A DNA stretch of 26,526 nucleotides from Lachnospiraceae bacterium. GTDB lineage: Bacteria > Bacillota > Clostridia > Lachnospirales > Lachnospiraceae. The translations under genes and the position numbers were made by a program. The stretch is from NCBI GenBank assembly GCA_003507655.1, contig DNUZ01000027.1, positions 1 through 26,526 on the forward strand, written 5' to 3'. Below the pieces are notes generated by a model. It had not been told where the DNA came from. It did no database searches and was given only the letters and a program-made list of their open reading frames with translations. Shown here in pieces: positions 15,507-23,047 of the stretch (position 1 is the stretch's first letter; each line of letters begins with the position of its first letter).

Positions 15507-16049
15507 CTAGCCAAAATATCTCTTCAACAGTCCTGCAAATGCTTTTCCATGTCTAGCCTCATCCCTAGCCATTTCATGCACGGTATCGTGGATCGCATCG
15601 AGATTCAGTTCCTTTGCACGTTTTGCAAGGTCAAATTTTCCGGCAGTAGCACCGTTTTCAGCAGCAACTCTTAACTCTAAGTTCTTCTTTGTGCTGTCCG
15701 TTACGACTTCGCCAAGCAGCTCTGCAAATTTAGCAGCATGTTCAGCCTCTTCAAAAGCAGCTTTTTCATAATACATACCGATTTCAGAATAGCCCTCGCG
15801 GAAAGCAACTCTAGCCATCGCCAGATACATACCAACCTCAGAACATTCTCCTTCAAAATTCATTCTTAAATCAGAAATAATATCTTCGCGTACACCCTGT
15901 GCAACACCGAGAACGTGCTCTGCAGCCCAGCTCATTTCACCTTCCTGTTTCTGGAACTTTTCAGCCGGAGCTTTACAGATTGGACAGACATCCGGAGCAG
16001 AATCTCCTTCATGAACGTAACCACATACACTACATACATATTTTGCCAT
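15507..16049 (-). CDS. Reverse rubrerythrin (peroxide reductase)
   Basis: A 180-residue non-haem iron protein. The N-terminus is a rubredoxin-type Fe(SCys)4 domain (Cys6, Cys9 in CSVCGY; Cys22, Cys25 in CPICKAP). The rest is a ferritin-like four-helix di-iron domain with [25 protein letters not shown] and [11 protein letters not shown] ligands. The rubredoxin domain is at the N-terminus, reversed relative to classical rubrerythrin, so it is a reverse rubrerythrin, which reduces H2O2 at the expense of NAD(P)H in anaerobes. Start [11 protein letters not shown] with GAGG upstream is preferred over TTG 16064. A promoter with a Per-box-like site precedes it, and the Fur/PerR-type regulator gene lies directly upstream on the same strand. 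Confidence 0.94.
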   Translation of the reverse strand: MAKYVCSVCGYVHEGDSAPDVCPICKAPAEKFQKQEGEMSWAAEHVLGVAQGVREDIISDLRMNFEGECSEVGMYLAMARVAFREGYSEIGMYYEKAAFEEAEHAAKFAELLGEVVTDSTKKNLELRVAAENGATAGKFDLAKRAKELNLDAIHDTVHEMARDEARHGKAFAGLLKRYFG

Positions 16050-16118
16050 AATTTTTTTCCTCAACTTTCTTTTTATAATTTTATTTTGCCTGCTTTAGCA
16101 GGAAATATTCTTTATTAG

Positions 16119-16133
16119 TAATAGTAATTATTA
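16119..16133 (-). promoter_or_regulatory. Per/Fur-box-like operator of rubrerythrin
   Basis: TAATAGT-A-ATTATTA is a 7-1-7 inverted repeat with one mismatch, the layout of Bacillus Per/Fur boxes. It begins about nine bases past the -10 element, so a bound repressor would block transcription start. Confidence 0.7.
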
Positions 16134-16141
16134 CTGATTTT

Positions 16142-16170
16142 AATATAACAAAAAGCAGGACGGATGTCAA
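16142..16170 (-). promoter_or_regulatory. Promoter of rubrerythrin
   Basis: On the minus strand TTGACA (16170-16165) and TATATT (16147-16142) are 17 bp apart. The -35 box overlaps the stop codon region of the upstream regulator gene. A small hairpin (CCTGC/GCAGG, 16089-16102) lies in the leader. Confidence 0.82.
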
Positions 16171-16565
16171 CTACTTTTTAAATTAAATTTTTTGGCACAT
16201 TCCGGGCATTTTCCAAAGAAATGCGTAATGTTACCTTCAATAATGCCATCAAAATTGTGATTGGCAATGACATTAATGTGGTCAATAGACTCCATTTTTA
16301 AATCATACACGGCACCGCACTCCGTACAAAAAAAGTGATAGTGGGGGTCAATACATCCGTCAAAACGATCCGGTCCGACACCTGTGGAAATCTTAAGGAT
16401 TTCTCCGTTTTCCGCTAAAAGAGCCAGATTCCGGTACACCGTCCCAAGGCTGACATTTGGAAATTCCTCCTTAATGCCCAGATATACTGTTTCCGCGGTA
16501 GGGTGATTGGAATGGGTGGCGAGGTAAAACTGAATTGCCTCCCGCTGTTTACTGTGTTTTCTCAT
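16167..16565 (-). CDS. Fur family regulator, PerR-like
   Basis: A 132-residue metal-dependent repressor. The winged-helix DNA-binding domain includes the recognition helix VSLGTVYRNLALLAENG. The dimerisation domain has FDGCIDPHYHFFC and two structural zinc motifs, CTEC and CPEC. The gene context (rubrerythrin downstream, Per-box-like sites at both promoters) favours a peroxide sensor of the PerR type over iron-sensing Fur; sequence alone does not decide. It has its own promoter at 16627-16655 with an operator-like repeat just downstream, so autoregulation is likely. The leader contains AGCAGG before ATG 16565. Confidence 0.88.
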   Translation of the reverse strand: MRKHSKQREAIQFYLATHSNHPTAETVYLGIKEEFPNVSLGTVYRNLALLAENGEILKISTGVGPDRFDGCIDPHYHFFCTECGAVYDLKMESIDHINVIANHNFDGIIEGNITHFFGKCPECAKKFNLKSS

Positions 16566-16593
16566 AAAAACCTGCTTTCTATGTCAGAACAAT

Positions 16594-16610
16594 ATGATAA
16601 TAGTAATCAT
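16594..16610 (-). promoter_or_regulatory. Per-box-like site in the regulator leader
   Basis: ATGATAATAGTAATCAT shares TAATAGTAAT with the rubrerythrin site and has matching ATGAT/ATCAT arms. It lies 17-33 bases after the -10 box of the regulator promoter, a position suited to autorepression. Confidence 0.5.
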
Positions 16611-16626
16611 AACTAATTACAAATAT

Positions 16627-16655
16627 AATATATAATAAAAAAGAAATCCTGTCAA
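16627..16655 (-). promoter_or_regulatory. Promoter of the Fur/PerR-like gene
   Basis: On the minus strand TTGACA (16655-16650) and TATATT (16632-16627) are 17 bp apart, about 60 bases before the ATG. Confidence 0.8.
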
Positions 16656-16710
16656 TTCTTTTCAAAAATCCTGCTGCATATATATAGGTAAAAAGCAATT
16701 AGGAGGAGCA

Positions 16711-17481
16711 ATGCAGAAACTAAACCGTTTTGTCACCTACATTTATTCTTATCGTGACAGCCAGAGGGATACTAATGTAGGATTTGCAAAGGTGGATTGC
16801 AGAGGAGGGATTGTCCGCTTAGAAATACAGATACGAAAAAAAATAAAGGAAACCAAAGAGGCACAGATATGCCTGTTAGCCGGGACACCGGCGCAGCCGG
16901 AGGCGATTCCAATCGGAACCATGAAATTTGAAAAAGAAACAGGAATCTATAAGGGTAGATTTCCGGTAAATGAACTGGGAGGAAGTGCCTATACATTTGA
17001 GCAGGTGACCGGACTATATATCAAAGGCGAGCGGGAACTGTTTGCAAGCCAGTGGACGCAGGAAGAGATCCGCATAGCGGGAGTCAGAGTATTAGCGGTA
17101 GAAGAGAAACCGGAAGAAGGAATGTTGCAGGAGAATCCATCACAGGAAAGAAGAATACCAGAAGAACAGATGCAGGGAGAACCGTCCCAAGGGACAGATT
17201 TTCAGGAAAAGCATCAACAGCAACGAGAAGTGCCGGAAGAATATCAACAGAAGCAACAGACAACAGAAGCACAACAGGAGACATTACAGACAGAGTCATT
17301 GCAGAGACGACAAAGACAGGGAAGACAAAGGAGAGAACAGCCGGAAAGCCCGACACTGCGGGCGACAGAGGCCGAACCGCAGTATGACTGGCGTTATGAA
17401 TGGGAAAAACTGGATAAAAGTCCCGGAAATGAGCTGGTATTTGGCTTAGCTCTTTGGACCAGAAATAAGGGCAAACCGTAA
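16711..17481 (+). CDS. DUF6128-like protein with Gln/Glu-rich repeat tail
   Basis: A 256-residue protein. Residues 1-130 form a folded N-terminal domain with NRFVTYIYSYRDSQRDTNVG, a pattern I know from DUF6128-type proteins of Lachnospiraceae (name from memory, function unknown). Residues about 130-225 are low-complexity, dominated by Gln, Glu, Arg and Pro. The last 30 residues (YDWRYEWEKLDKSPGNELVF) start like the family's C-terminal domain but stop early inside the convergent GNAT gene (36-bp overlap). The C-terminal domain may therefore have been cut off, and the present stop may be accidental. ATG 16711 has AGGAGG upstream. Confidence 0.7.
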   Translation: MQKLNRFVTYIYSYRDSQRDTNVGFAKVDCRGGIVRLEIQIRKKIKETKEAQICLLAGTPAQPEAIPIGTMKFEKETGIYKGRFPVNELGGSAYTFEQVTGLYIKGERELFASQWTQEEIRIAGVRVLAVEEKPEEGMLQENPSQERRIPEEQMQGEPSQGTDFQEKHQQQREVPEEYQQKQQTTEAQQETLQTESLQRRQRQGRQRREQPESPTLRATEAEPQYDWRYEWEKLDKSPGNELVFGLALWTRNKGKP

Positions 17482-18000
17482 GTGGTCCTGCCATACGCCC
17501 TGAATCCAGGCACTTCCATGGGCAATGCCCTCCTCGGTAAACTCCAGTTTTTTCAAAAGATGTATCGAGGCATTATTGTCAGGCTTGACATAGGCCTCAA
17601 TCCGGTGGAGCTTTAATTCCGTAAAAATAAAGGAGATCAGAAAATGCAAAGCCTCCGTCATATAGCCCATATCACGGTAGGCAGCATCCATCTTATAGCC
17701 AATGACACAGGATTGGAAAATACCGCGGGAAATACGCTGAATGCTCATCGTACCGATAATGTGGTCAGGATTTCCCTTTTCAAAAAGCCAGAAACGGATT
17801 GCTTTTTGCTGCAGCATCATCTGATATTCGCACTGCAAAAGGCTTTTCTGGTAGGGCAGGGTATAAAAATTTTCCGGTTTGCCGCCATCATATTTTTCAA
17901 AAGTAGAGCGGTTATTTTTGTGAAATTCCAACGTTTTTCCGGCAAAATCGGAAGAAAGGATCCGAATGTTAAGACGTTCGGTTTCATATTGAAAATTCAT
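17446..18000 (-). CDS. GNAT family acetyltransferase, RimJ/RimL-like
   Basis: A 184-residue acetyltransferase of the RimJ/RimL type. Signatures are YETERLNIRILSSDFAG at the start, CVIGYKMDAAYRDMGYMTEAL (acetyl-CoA loop, with R-x-M-G-Y in place of R-G-x-G-Y) and VKPDNNASIHLLKKLEFTEEG near the end. It probably acetylates an N-terminus or small amine; the substrate is unknown. Its ATG overlaps the nrdG stop (ATGA), so the two form an operon with nrdG first. Confidence 0.88.
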   Translation of the reverse strand: MNFQYETERLNIRILSSDFAGKTLEFHKNNRSTFEKYDGGKPENFYTLPYQKSLLQCEYQMMLQQKAIRFWLFEKGNPDHIIGTMSIQRISRGIFQSCVIGYKMDAAYRDMGYMTEALHFLISFIFTELKLHRIEAYVKPDNNASIHLLKKLEFTEEGIAHGSAWIQGVWQDHLRFALISGPKS

Positions 18001-18698
18001 GCATCAACACCTCGAATCTCCACATGGGGAATATATTTCTGCAAAAGGGACTGGATATCCTCCAGTTCTTTTTTGGTATAGGAAGAAAAAACAGGGTGGA
18101 TCACCTGCTCGGATTCCTGATAAGACTGCAAAAAATAGGAATCAGCACCGGCGATCCACGCACCGATTTCTTCAAAATCTTTAAGAGTATGCAGCTCCCT
18201 CACAATCGTTGTGCGGAATTCATAAGGCACCGTTCCTTCCAATAAAAAGGCAGCGGATTCTGCGATTTTTTCCATAGAAAAAGAAGGAGCGTTGCAGATT
18301 TCCTGATAGCGGGAAGGGGCGTGTTTGATGTCCATAGCCACATAGTCGATCAGATTGCTGTGGCAGAGAGACTTTAAAACCTCAGGATGGGAACCGTTAG
18401 TGTCAAGTTTTACTAAATATCCTAAATCTTTGATTTTTTTAATAAAATCAAAAAGTTCCGGCTGCAAGGTCGGTTCGCCTCCCGTGATGCAGACACCGTC
18501 TAAAATGCCCTGCCGTTTTTTTAAATGGGAAAGGACGGTATCCTCAGAGATCAGCGGCAGACTGCCGGGCGAAAGCACCAGATCACCGTTGTGGCAGTAA
18601 GGACAGCGGAAATTGCAGCCGCCGAAAAAAACGGTACACGCAAGATAGCCGGGATAATCTAAAAGAGTTGTTTTTTGAAAACCATGTATTTCAAGCAT
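17997..18698 (-). CDS. nrdG: Anaerobic ribonucleotide reductase activating protein (radical SAM)
   Basis: A 233-residue radical SAM activase of the NrdG2 type. The [4Fe-4S] motif CNFRCPYC (Cys28, 32, 35) binds S-adenosylmethionine, and GGEPTLQ and DTNGSHPE are the SAM-contact segments. The enzyme installs the glycyl radical on the class III ribonucleotide reductase NrdD, which makes dNTPs without oxygen. No nrdD is in the window, so activation of another glycyl-radical enzyme cannot be excluded. ATG 18698 lies downstream of TGAGGTCAT. It overlaps the GNAT gene by 4 bp. Confidence 0.88.
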   Translation of the reverse strand: MLEIHGFQKTTLLDYPGYLACTVFFGGCNFRCPYCHNGDLVLSPGSLPLISEDTVLSHLKKRQGILDGVCITGGEPTLQPELFDFIKKIKDLGYLVKLDTNGSHPEVLKSLCHSNLIDYVAMDIKHAPSRYQEICNAPSFSMEKIAESAAFLLEGTVPYEFRTTIVRELHTLKDFEEIGAWIAGADSYFLQSYQESEQVIHPVFSSYTKKELEDIQSLLQKYIPHVEIRGVDA

Positions 18699-18792
18699 AA
18701 TGACCTCACATAATAATCACGATCGTGTATAAAAAAACGATTCTATCTGATTATAGATTATGGCACAGACAGAGCGGAAAGTGAAGATTAAA

Positions 18793-18821
18793 TTGACAAA
18801 ATGAAGAAAATTATGTATACT
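18793..18821 (+). promoter_or_regulatory. Promoter of the SRP RNA
   Basis: TTGACA (18793-18798) and TATACT (18816-18821) are 17 bp apart. The predicted start, about 18828, coincides with the first base of the closing stem of the SRP RNA. Confidence 0.88.
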
Positions 18822-18827
18822 TATATT

Positions 18828-19094
18828 TCCGAGCAGCTGGGGTGGCAGCGGTACCCTGTACTAGCAATCCGCTATAGCTAGAGTGATATTCTGCCTCGGG
18901 TCTTAGATGTTAAGGCAGCCCTTTGTAAGTGGCGTTGACGTTTGGGTCTTACGCAACGGAAATCTGTGAACCGTGTCAGGTCAGGAATGAAGCAGCACTA
19001 AGCAGAACCTTTCGTGTGCCGTGAGGGTGCCTGGACTGAGTTAACTGCAAAGGTAACGTTTGGCATCGGGATTCAAAGCAGAATGCTCGGATTT
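18828..19094 (+). ncRNA. ffs: Signal recognition particle RNA, large Gram-positive type
   Basis: An RNA of about 265 nt. CCGAGCA (18829-18835) pairs with TGCTCGG (19084-19090) to close the molecule. The universally conserved domain IV hairpin that binds Ffh is seen at 18974-19002, with GTCAGG, the GGAA-type tetraloop and GAAGCAGC. The 5' part (GGGTGGCAGCGGTACCCTG) matches the Alu domain of the long Bacillus/Clostridium form. With Ffh it targets membrane and secreted proteins cotranslationally. It is followed by a T-rich stretch but no strong terminator hairpin. Confidence 0.95.
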
Positions 19095-19148
19095 TAATGC
19101 CTATTATTTTATTTAGAATTAGAGAAGTTCCGGTCTGGAGGGACAAGC

Positions 19149-19595
19149 ATGGTAAAAAAAATAAGAGATTTTCTCTATGAATTATGTAATTATTTAGAGC
19201 TGATTATGGCAGTGGTAGTAGTTGCCGGGATTGTCATTGCAGCATTGGGATTAAGAGAGGAGTTTTTGCTGTTCTGGTCACAGAGAGGGCATACCGGATC
19301 ATTTTATGTATTCCTCGATGCAATCTTTGAAATTGTCATCAGTATTGAGTTCTTAAAAATGCTCTGTCAGCCGAGTGCCGATACCGTATTAGAGGTATTG
19401 ATTTTCCTGGTATCAAGGCATATGATTATAGGAGATACGTCGGCATTTGAGGATTTTGTATCAATTGTCAGCATAGCATTGCTTTTTGCAATTAAAAAAT
19501 ACATTCAGATTCCGCCGGAGGCAGGAAAAAGAAAGAGTATTTTTTCTACATGCAGGAATGAGATGGGGGATGAAAAATCCGATGGAGAAGAATAG
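19149..19595 (+). CDS. PsiE-like small membrane protein
   Basis: A 148-residue membrane protein with four predicted TM helices. The run IEFLKMLCQPSADTVLEVL followed by LVSRHMIIGDTSAFEDF and IALLFAIKKYI matches the phosphate-starvation-inducible E (PsiE) family as I know it; its biochemical role is unknown. ATG 19149 has GGAGGGA upstream. The 3' end (NEMGDEKSDGEE) is encoded by bases that also supply the start region of tadA in another frame, so the two genes overlap by 14 bp. Confidence 0.75.
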   Translation: MVKKIRDFLYELCNYLELIMAVVVVAGIVIAALGLREEFLLFWSQRGHTGSFYVFLDAIFEIVISIEFLKMLCQPSADTVLEVLIFLVSRHMIIGDTSAFEDFVSIVSIALLFAIKKYIQIPPEAGKRKSIFSTCRNEMGDEKSDGEE

Positions 19596-20064
19596 GGAAA
19601 AATATATGCGCACAGCCATACGGGAAGCCAAGAAGGCGTATGCCTTAGAGGAGGTTCCGATTGGCTGCGTGATTGTGTATCAGGACAAAATCATAGCGAG
19701 AGGTTATAACCGGCGTAACACCGATAAGAATACGGTTGCCCATGCAGAAATGTCAGCCATAAAAAAAGCGAGTAAAAAGCTTGGTGACTGGCGTTTGGAG
19801 GGCTGTACGATGTATGTAACCTTAGAACCGTGCCAGATGTGTGCGGGAGCCATTGTACAGGCGAGGATTGACGAAGTGGTTATAGGCAGCATGAACCCGA
19901 AAGCAGGATGTGCAGGATCGGTATTAAATCTCTTGGATATCCCGGCATTTAATCATCAGGTCCGCATCACAAAGGGTATTTTAGAAGAGGAATGTTCTCA
20001 GATGTTAAGCGGATTTTTTAAAGAACTGCGGGAAAAGAAGAAGAAAAACAAAGAAATTGTATAA
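19582..20064 (+). CDS. tadA: tRNA-specific adenosine deaminase
   Basis: A 160-residue zinc deaminase that converts A34 to inosine in the anticodon of tRNA(Arg) ACG and is normally essential. The zinc and proton-shuttle residues are His54 and Glu56 in HAEMSAI, and Cys84 and Cys87 in EPCQMCAGA. VPIGCVIVYQDKIIARGYNRR is typical. Of several in-frame ATGs (19558, 19570, 19582, 19606) I chose 19582 because MEKNREKYMRTAIREAKKAY has the family's length. Proximity to the SRP RNA is common in Firmicutes. A lysine-rich tail (REKKKKNKEIV) ends the protein. Confidence 0.93.
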   Translation: MEKNREKYMRTAIREAKKAYALEEVPIGCVIVYQDKIIARGYNRRNTDKNTVAHAEMSAIKKASKKLGDWRLEGCTMYVTLEPCQMCAGAIVQARIDEVVIGSMNPKAGCAGSVLNLLDIPAFNHQVRITKGILEEECSQMLSGFFKELREKKKKNKEIV

Positions 20065-20123
20065 AAATGCAATTTTATAATCAAAAACTGAATGAAAAAA
20101 TGGAAATTATGTAAAAAATAAGT

Positions 20124-20129
20124 TATAAT
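20124..20129 (+). promoter_or_regulatory. -10 element before the PAS-GGDEF-EAL gene
   Basis: A perfect TATAAT lies 73 bases before the preferred ATG 20203. No convincing -35 box is visible at 16-18 bp. Confidence 0.35.
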
Positions 20130-20202
20130 ATCGTATATGGAAAAAAAGAAGTCAGAACATATGAAGAATGTAGAACAGAAAAACAGTAATGGAGGTACGG
20201 TT

Positions 20203-21876
20203 ATGGGGGAAAAAACACATCCGTTAACTGTGGAGCAGCTTCAAGGGGGAATTGAATTACTGCGTCCATGTATGGATGACTATTTGTATTTATATGATTT
20301 TAAAAATGATTATTATTATATTTCCTCCCATGCATTGGATAGATTCTGTCTGCCGGCAAATAGTTTTCATGATGTGAGTAAGACACATGAAAAATTTGTG
20401 CATCCGGCGGATGTAAAGATGCTTCAAAAAGACCTTTCTGAGATGAAAGAGGGCATCAAGCATTTCCATAATCTTCAGTATCGGTGGTTAGGACTGGATG
20501 GACAGCCAATCTGGATCAACTGTCGCGGACGGACAGTGAATGATGAGAATGGAAACCCGATGTGCATGGTGGGATGTATCAATGAGATCGGTGCGAAACA
20601 GAAAGCCGATAATGTCAGCGGTCTGTTAGGAGAAATTGCTTTACAGGATTATTTGTATACAACAGGAAAAGTGTTCCCGGAGGGATTTATTCTGCGTATC
20701 GGTATTGACGATTTTAAAGACATCAATGAAAATCTGGGTATCGAATACGGCGATATGATCATCCACGAGACGGCAAACTGTATTGCAAGATGTGTCAAGC
20801 CGGGACAGCAGATTTACCGTATTGTGGCAGATGAGTTCATCATCGTAGATTTTCTTGGAGGAAATACAGATGAGGCGAAGAAGCTGTATAAGAAGATCCG
20901 TTTAGAGATAGACAAGTATATTGAGAAAAATCACTATGAGGCCGTTTATACCATTTCTGCAGGTCTGCTAGAGAGCAAAGATGTGGCAGATAGTTCATTT
21001 CAGAGCTTAATGAAGCTGTCAGAGTTTGCACTAAGTGAAGCAAAGCGTGATGGCAAGAATCGCTGCTACCTATTTTGCAAGGAAGATTATGAGAAGTTCC
21101 TTAGGAAAAAGGAACTGGTACGCGATTTGAGGCGTTCGGTATACAATGATTTCAGTGGATTTGAGACGTATTTTCAGCCGATTGTGAGTGCGGTGGATAA
21201 TCAACTGTTTGCAGCCGAGACCCTGTTGCGTTTTCATTCGGAAAAGATGGGTATGGTTTCACCGGTGGACTTTATCCCGATTTTAGAGGAAACAGGTCTG
21301 ATTATACCGGTTGGCAAATGGGTGCTTCATCAGGCACTGTCCGTATGCCGTGAGGTTCACAAGTATGTGCCGGATTTTAAAATCAGTGTCAATGTTTCCT
21401 ATATACAGGTTATGAAGAGTCCGATTCTGACAGAGATTTTAACCAGTGTCAGGGAATACGGCTTAAAGCCGGAAGATGTCATTGTAGAGTTGACGGAGAG
21501 CGGCTTTTTAGAGTCAAATTATCGTTGTATGGATTTGTGGAAGCGCCTGCGCGAGCATGGAATTTTACTGGCAATCGACGATTTTGGAACGGGATATTCA
21601 AATTTCCATTATCTGTATGACCTCAGTCCGAATATGATTAAAATTGACCGGACCTTTACGGTAAGGGCATTGAGCAATGAATATGAATACAATTTGCTGC
21701 GTCATATTATTGAGATGATTCGCGGCATTAATTTAAAGCTCTGCATAGAAGGAATTGAGACGAAAGAGGAGTTGGAGCGTATTAATCGTCTGAAACCGGA
21801 TTATATACAGGGATATTATTTTGGAAAGCCATGTCCTTATGAAAAATTTTATCATGATTTTATAGAGCAGGCATAG
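20203..21876 (+). CDS. PAS-GGDEF-EAL protein, probable c-di-GMP phosphodiesterase
   Basis: A 557-residue soluble signalling protein. Domains in order: PAS fold (about 10-130, YLYDFKNDYYYISSHAL, ending MVGCINEIG), GGDEF-type domain (about 135-290), and EAL domain (about 305-550). The GGDEF signature is VADEF (208-212), so both glycines are lost and cyclase activity is unlikely. The EAL catalytic set is complete: ETLLRF (Glu339), NVSYIQV, VELTESGFL, AIDDFGTGYS (Asp459, Asp460), IKIDRTF, CIEGIET and QGYYFGKP. It should hydrolyse c-di-GMP, perhaps tuned by GTP on the degenerate domain. ATG 20203 has GGAGGTACGG upstream; the longer frame from 20137 lacks a ribosome site. Confidence 0.92.
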   Translation: MGEKTHPLTVEQLQGGIELLRPCMDDYLYLYDFKNDYYYISSHALDRFCLPANSFHDVSKTHEKFVHPADVKMLQKDLSEMKEGIKHFHNLQYRWLGLDGQPIWINCRGRTVNDENGNPMCMVGCINEIGAKQKADNVSGLLGEIALQDYLYTTGKVFPEGFILRIGIDDFKDINENLGIEYGDMIIHETANCIARCVKPGQQIYRIVADEFIIVDFLGGNTDEAKKLYKKIRLEIDKYIEKNHYEAVYTISAGLLESKDVADSSFQSLMKLSEFALSEAKRDGKNRCYLFCKEDYEKFLRKKELVRDLRRSVYNDFSGFETYFQPIVSAVDNQLFAAETLLRFHSEKMGMVSPVDFIPILEETGLIIPVGKWVLHQALSVCREVHKYVPDFKISVNVSYIQVMKSPILTEILTSVREYGLKPEDVIVELTESGFLESNYRCMDLWKRLREHGILLAIDDFGTGYSNFHYLYDLSPNMIKIDRTFTVRALSNEYEYNLLRHIIEMIRGINLKLCIEGIETKEELERINRLKPDYIQGYYFGKPCPYEKFYHDFIEQA

Positions 21877-21895
21877 GATAAGGAGAAAACACATC

Positions 21896-22363
21896 ATGGC
21901 GATTGAACAGGTCAGGGAATATTTTAGGAAAGCCGGGATAGAGGAACGGATACAGGAGTTTGAGGTTTCGAGTGCCACGGTGGAATTGGCGGCAGAGGCA
22001 CTGCGTTGTGAGCCGTGCCGAATCGCAAAATCGCTGTCGTTTCTGGTGGATGATACGCCGGTCTTAGTAGTCACGGCAGGCGATGTGAAGATTGATAACC
22101 GGAAGTATAAAGAACAGTTTGGAACAAAGGCAAAAATGCTCAAACCGGATGAGGCACCGGAGCGGATTGGTCATGCGGTGGGCGGTGTATGCCCGTTTGC
22201 CGTAAAGGATGGAGTAAAGGTTTATCTGGATTGTTCCTTACGGAGATTTGATACTGTATTTCCGGCATGCGGGAGCAGCAATAGTGCCATTGAATTGTCG
22301 ATACCGGAAATGGAGCAGTATTCCGGATTCATAGAGTGGGTAGATGTGTGCAAGAATCCTTAA
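21896..22363 (+). CDS. YbaK/EbsC family Cys-tRNA(Pro) deacylase-like protein
   Basis: A 155-residue YbaK-fold protein. RIAKSLSFLVDDTPVLVVTAGD contains the conserved lysine of the deacylase site, KAKMLKPDEAPERIGHAVGGVCPF is the family's hallmark, and VFPACGSSNSAIELS closes the fold. Members remove wrongly charged amino acids from tRNA. ATG 21896 has AAGGAGAAAA upstream and lies 19 bp after the EAL gene stop, so it is probably cotranscribed with it. Confidence 0.9.
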   Translation: MAIEQVREYFRKAGIEERIQEFEVSSATVELAAEALRCEPCRIAKSLSFLVDDTPVLVVTAGDVKIDNRKYKEQFGTKAKMLKPDEAPERIGHAVGGVCPFAVKDGVKVYLDCSLRRFDTVFPACGSSNSAIELSIPEMEQYSGFIEWVDVCKNP

Positions 22364-22401
22364 AGGGTTCAGGGATGCACGTTTGCCGGAAGTGACTAAA
22401 A

Positions 22402-22438
22402 AAACAGCAGGAGGTTTGATGCAAAAACTTCCTGCTGT
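22402..22438. terminator. Bidirectional terminator
   Basis: ACAGCAGGA and TCCTGCTGT form a strong stem. On the minus strand it is followed by TTTTTTAG, and on the plus strand by the weaker ACATTTTAATT. It serves the plus-strand YbaK gene and the minus-strand flavin reductase remnant. Confidence 0.8.
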
Positions 22439-22471
22439 AGACATTTTAATTACTAATTATTAATTTTAGAT

Positions 22472-22717
22472 TTAATTTTTATTCATCAGATTTTTGCCTG
22501 CATTCCATGCTGTTGCAACTTTCTCACCTGTAGAATAATAGCCATTCTGAAACTGATCAAACATTAGAGCGTGAAGTTTCTCTGGGTCTACCTTGCCATT
22601 CTCAGAAAGTACATCTTCCTCTGCTTTAACATTTACAATCTTTCCAACGATTCCTGATACATGCTCTGTATCCAGAAAATCCAGAAGTTCACATTCCATT
22701 ACGACAGGAAATTCTTC
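22472..22717 (-). pseudogene. Flavin reductase (flavoredoxin-like), 3' fragment
   Basis: The minus strand ends with MECELLDFLDTEHVSGIVGK and ...FDQFQNGYYSTGEKVATAWNAG, the C-terminal part of FMN-binding flavin reductase family proteins. Only about 80 of an expected 190 residues remain. In-frame homology continues a little upstream of the ATG at 22699 (EEFPVV), then meets a stop and the HxlR remnant of the opposite strand. The FMN-binding N-terminal part is gone. Confidence 0.8.
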
Positions 22718-22719
22718 GG

Positions 22720-22818
22720 TACTCTCTTACAGAAAGAGGCATCTCACTCATGGAAGTTCTTGATCAGCTATGTACCTGGGGCGAAGAAAATAGAAGACCA
22801 ATCCCTGAAACGCGTTAA
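22720..22818 (+). pseudogene. HxlR family regulator, 3' fragment
   Basis: On the plus strand YSLTERGISLMEVLDQLCTWGEENR, given here as a motif spanning 22720-22793, is the conserved end of HxlR-type winged-helix repressors (Y-S-L-T-x-x-G and the terminal W-G helix). No start and no DNA-binding part remain. HxlR regulators often sit divergently from flavin reductase genes; here the two gene ends were fused tail to tail by a deletion near 22715. Confidence 0.7.
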
Positions 22819-22839
22819 CCATAACTTTTCAGGGATTGG
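22798..22839. repeat. 13-bp inverted repeat
   Basis: CCAATCCCTGAAA and TTTCAGGGATTGG form a perfect 13-bp stem with a 16-nt loop around the HxlR stop codon. No U-run follows on either strand within 10 bases. Confidence 0.6.
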
Positions 22840-22921
22840 AGGACCTGGAGGCTTTTTTCTTAAAACATTCTCAATATATTCTCGATATCCCTGCTCCAAA
22901 ATACTGAATGCACAGCTGTTA

Positions 22922-22990
22922 TCAGTTAATTTCTTTTTCATAATTCTGGAGATATCGATTGTAGTCCTTATTTATACGGTAAAAATCCAT
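22922..22990 (-). pseudogene. ToxN-like type III toxin, 5' fragment
   Basis: After GGAGGATAAAAT the minus strand begins MDFYRINKDYNRYLQNYEKE and stops after 22 codons. The pattern M-x-F-Y-x-I-x-x-x-Y-x-x-Y-L-x-x-Y-E is the N-terminus of ToxN/AbiQ/CptN endoribonucleases as I remember them. The remaining 140 or so residues are missing; downstream sequence reads in another frame and does not resemble ToxN. It sits directly after the repeat RNA and its terminator, exactly where a type III toxin gene belongs. Confidence 0.65.
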
Positions 22991-23009
22991 ATTTTATCCT
23001 CCATAGTAT

Positions 23010-23043
23010 AACAAAACAGGGAGATAAGAAGCTTATCTCCCTG
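23010..23043 (-). terminator. Terminator between repeat RNA and toxin start
   Basis: CAGGGAGATAAG and CTTATCTCCCTG form a perfect 12-bp stem with a 3-nt loop. On the minus strand TTTTGTTAT follows. In type III systems such a leaky terminator sets the ratio of antitoxin RNA to toxin mRNA. Confidence 0.85.
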
Positions 23044-23047
23044 AATA

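Noticed and set aside
17084..17494. 136-codon minus-strand frame opposite the Gln-rich repeat region
   Set aside because: It is the antisense of low-complexity coding sequence, giving Val/Ser/Leu runs, a typical shadow.
20137..20202. Leaderless longer form of the EAL protein from ATG 20137
   Set aside because: The -10 box spacing would allow it, but ATG 20203 has a strong GGAGGT site and matches a normal domain start.
22768..22941. 57-codon minus-strand frame containing RKKPPGPPIPEKLW
   Set aside because: It overlaps the HxlR remnant antisense and the ToxN-like fragment in another frame, has no ribosome site and shows no family match I know. It could be another remnant.
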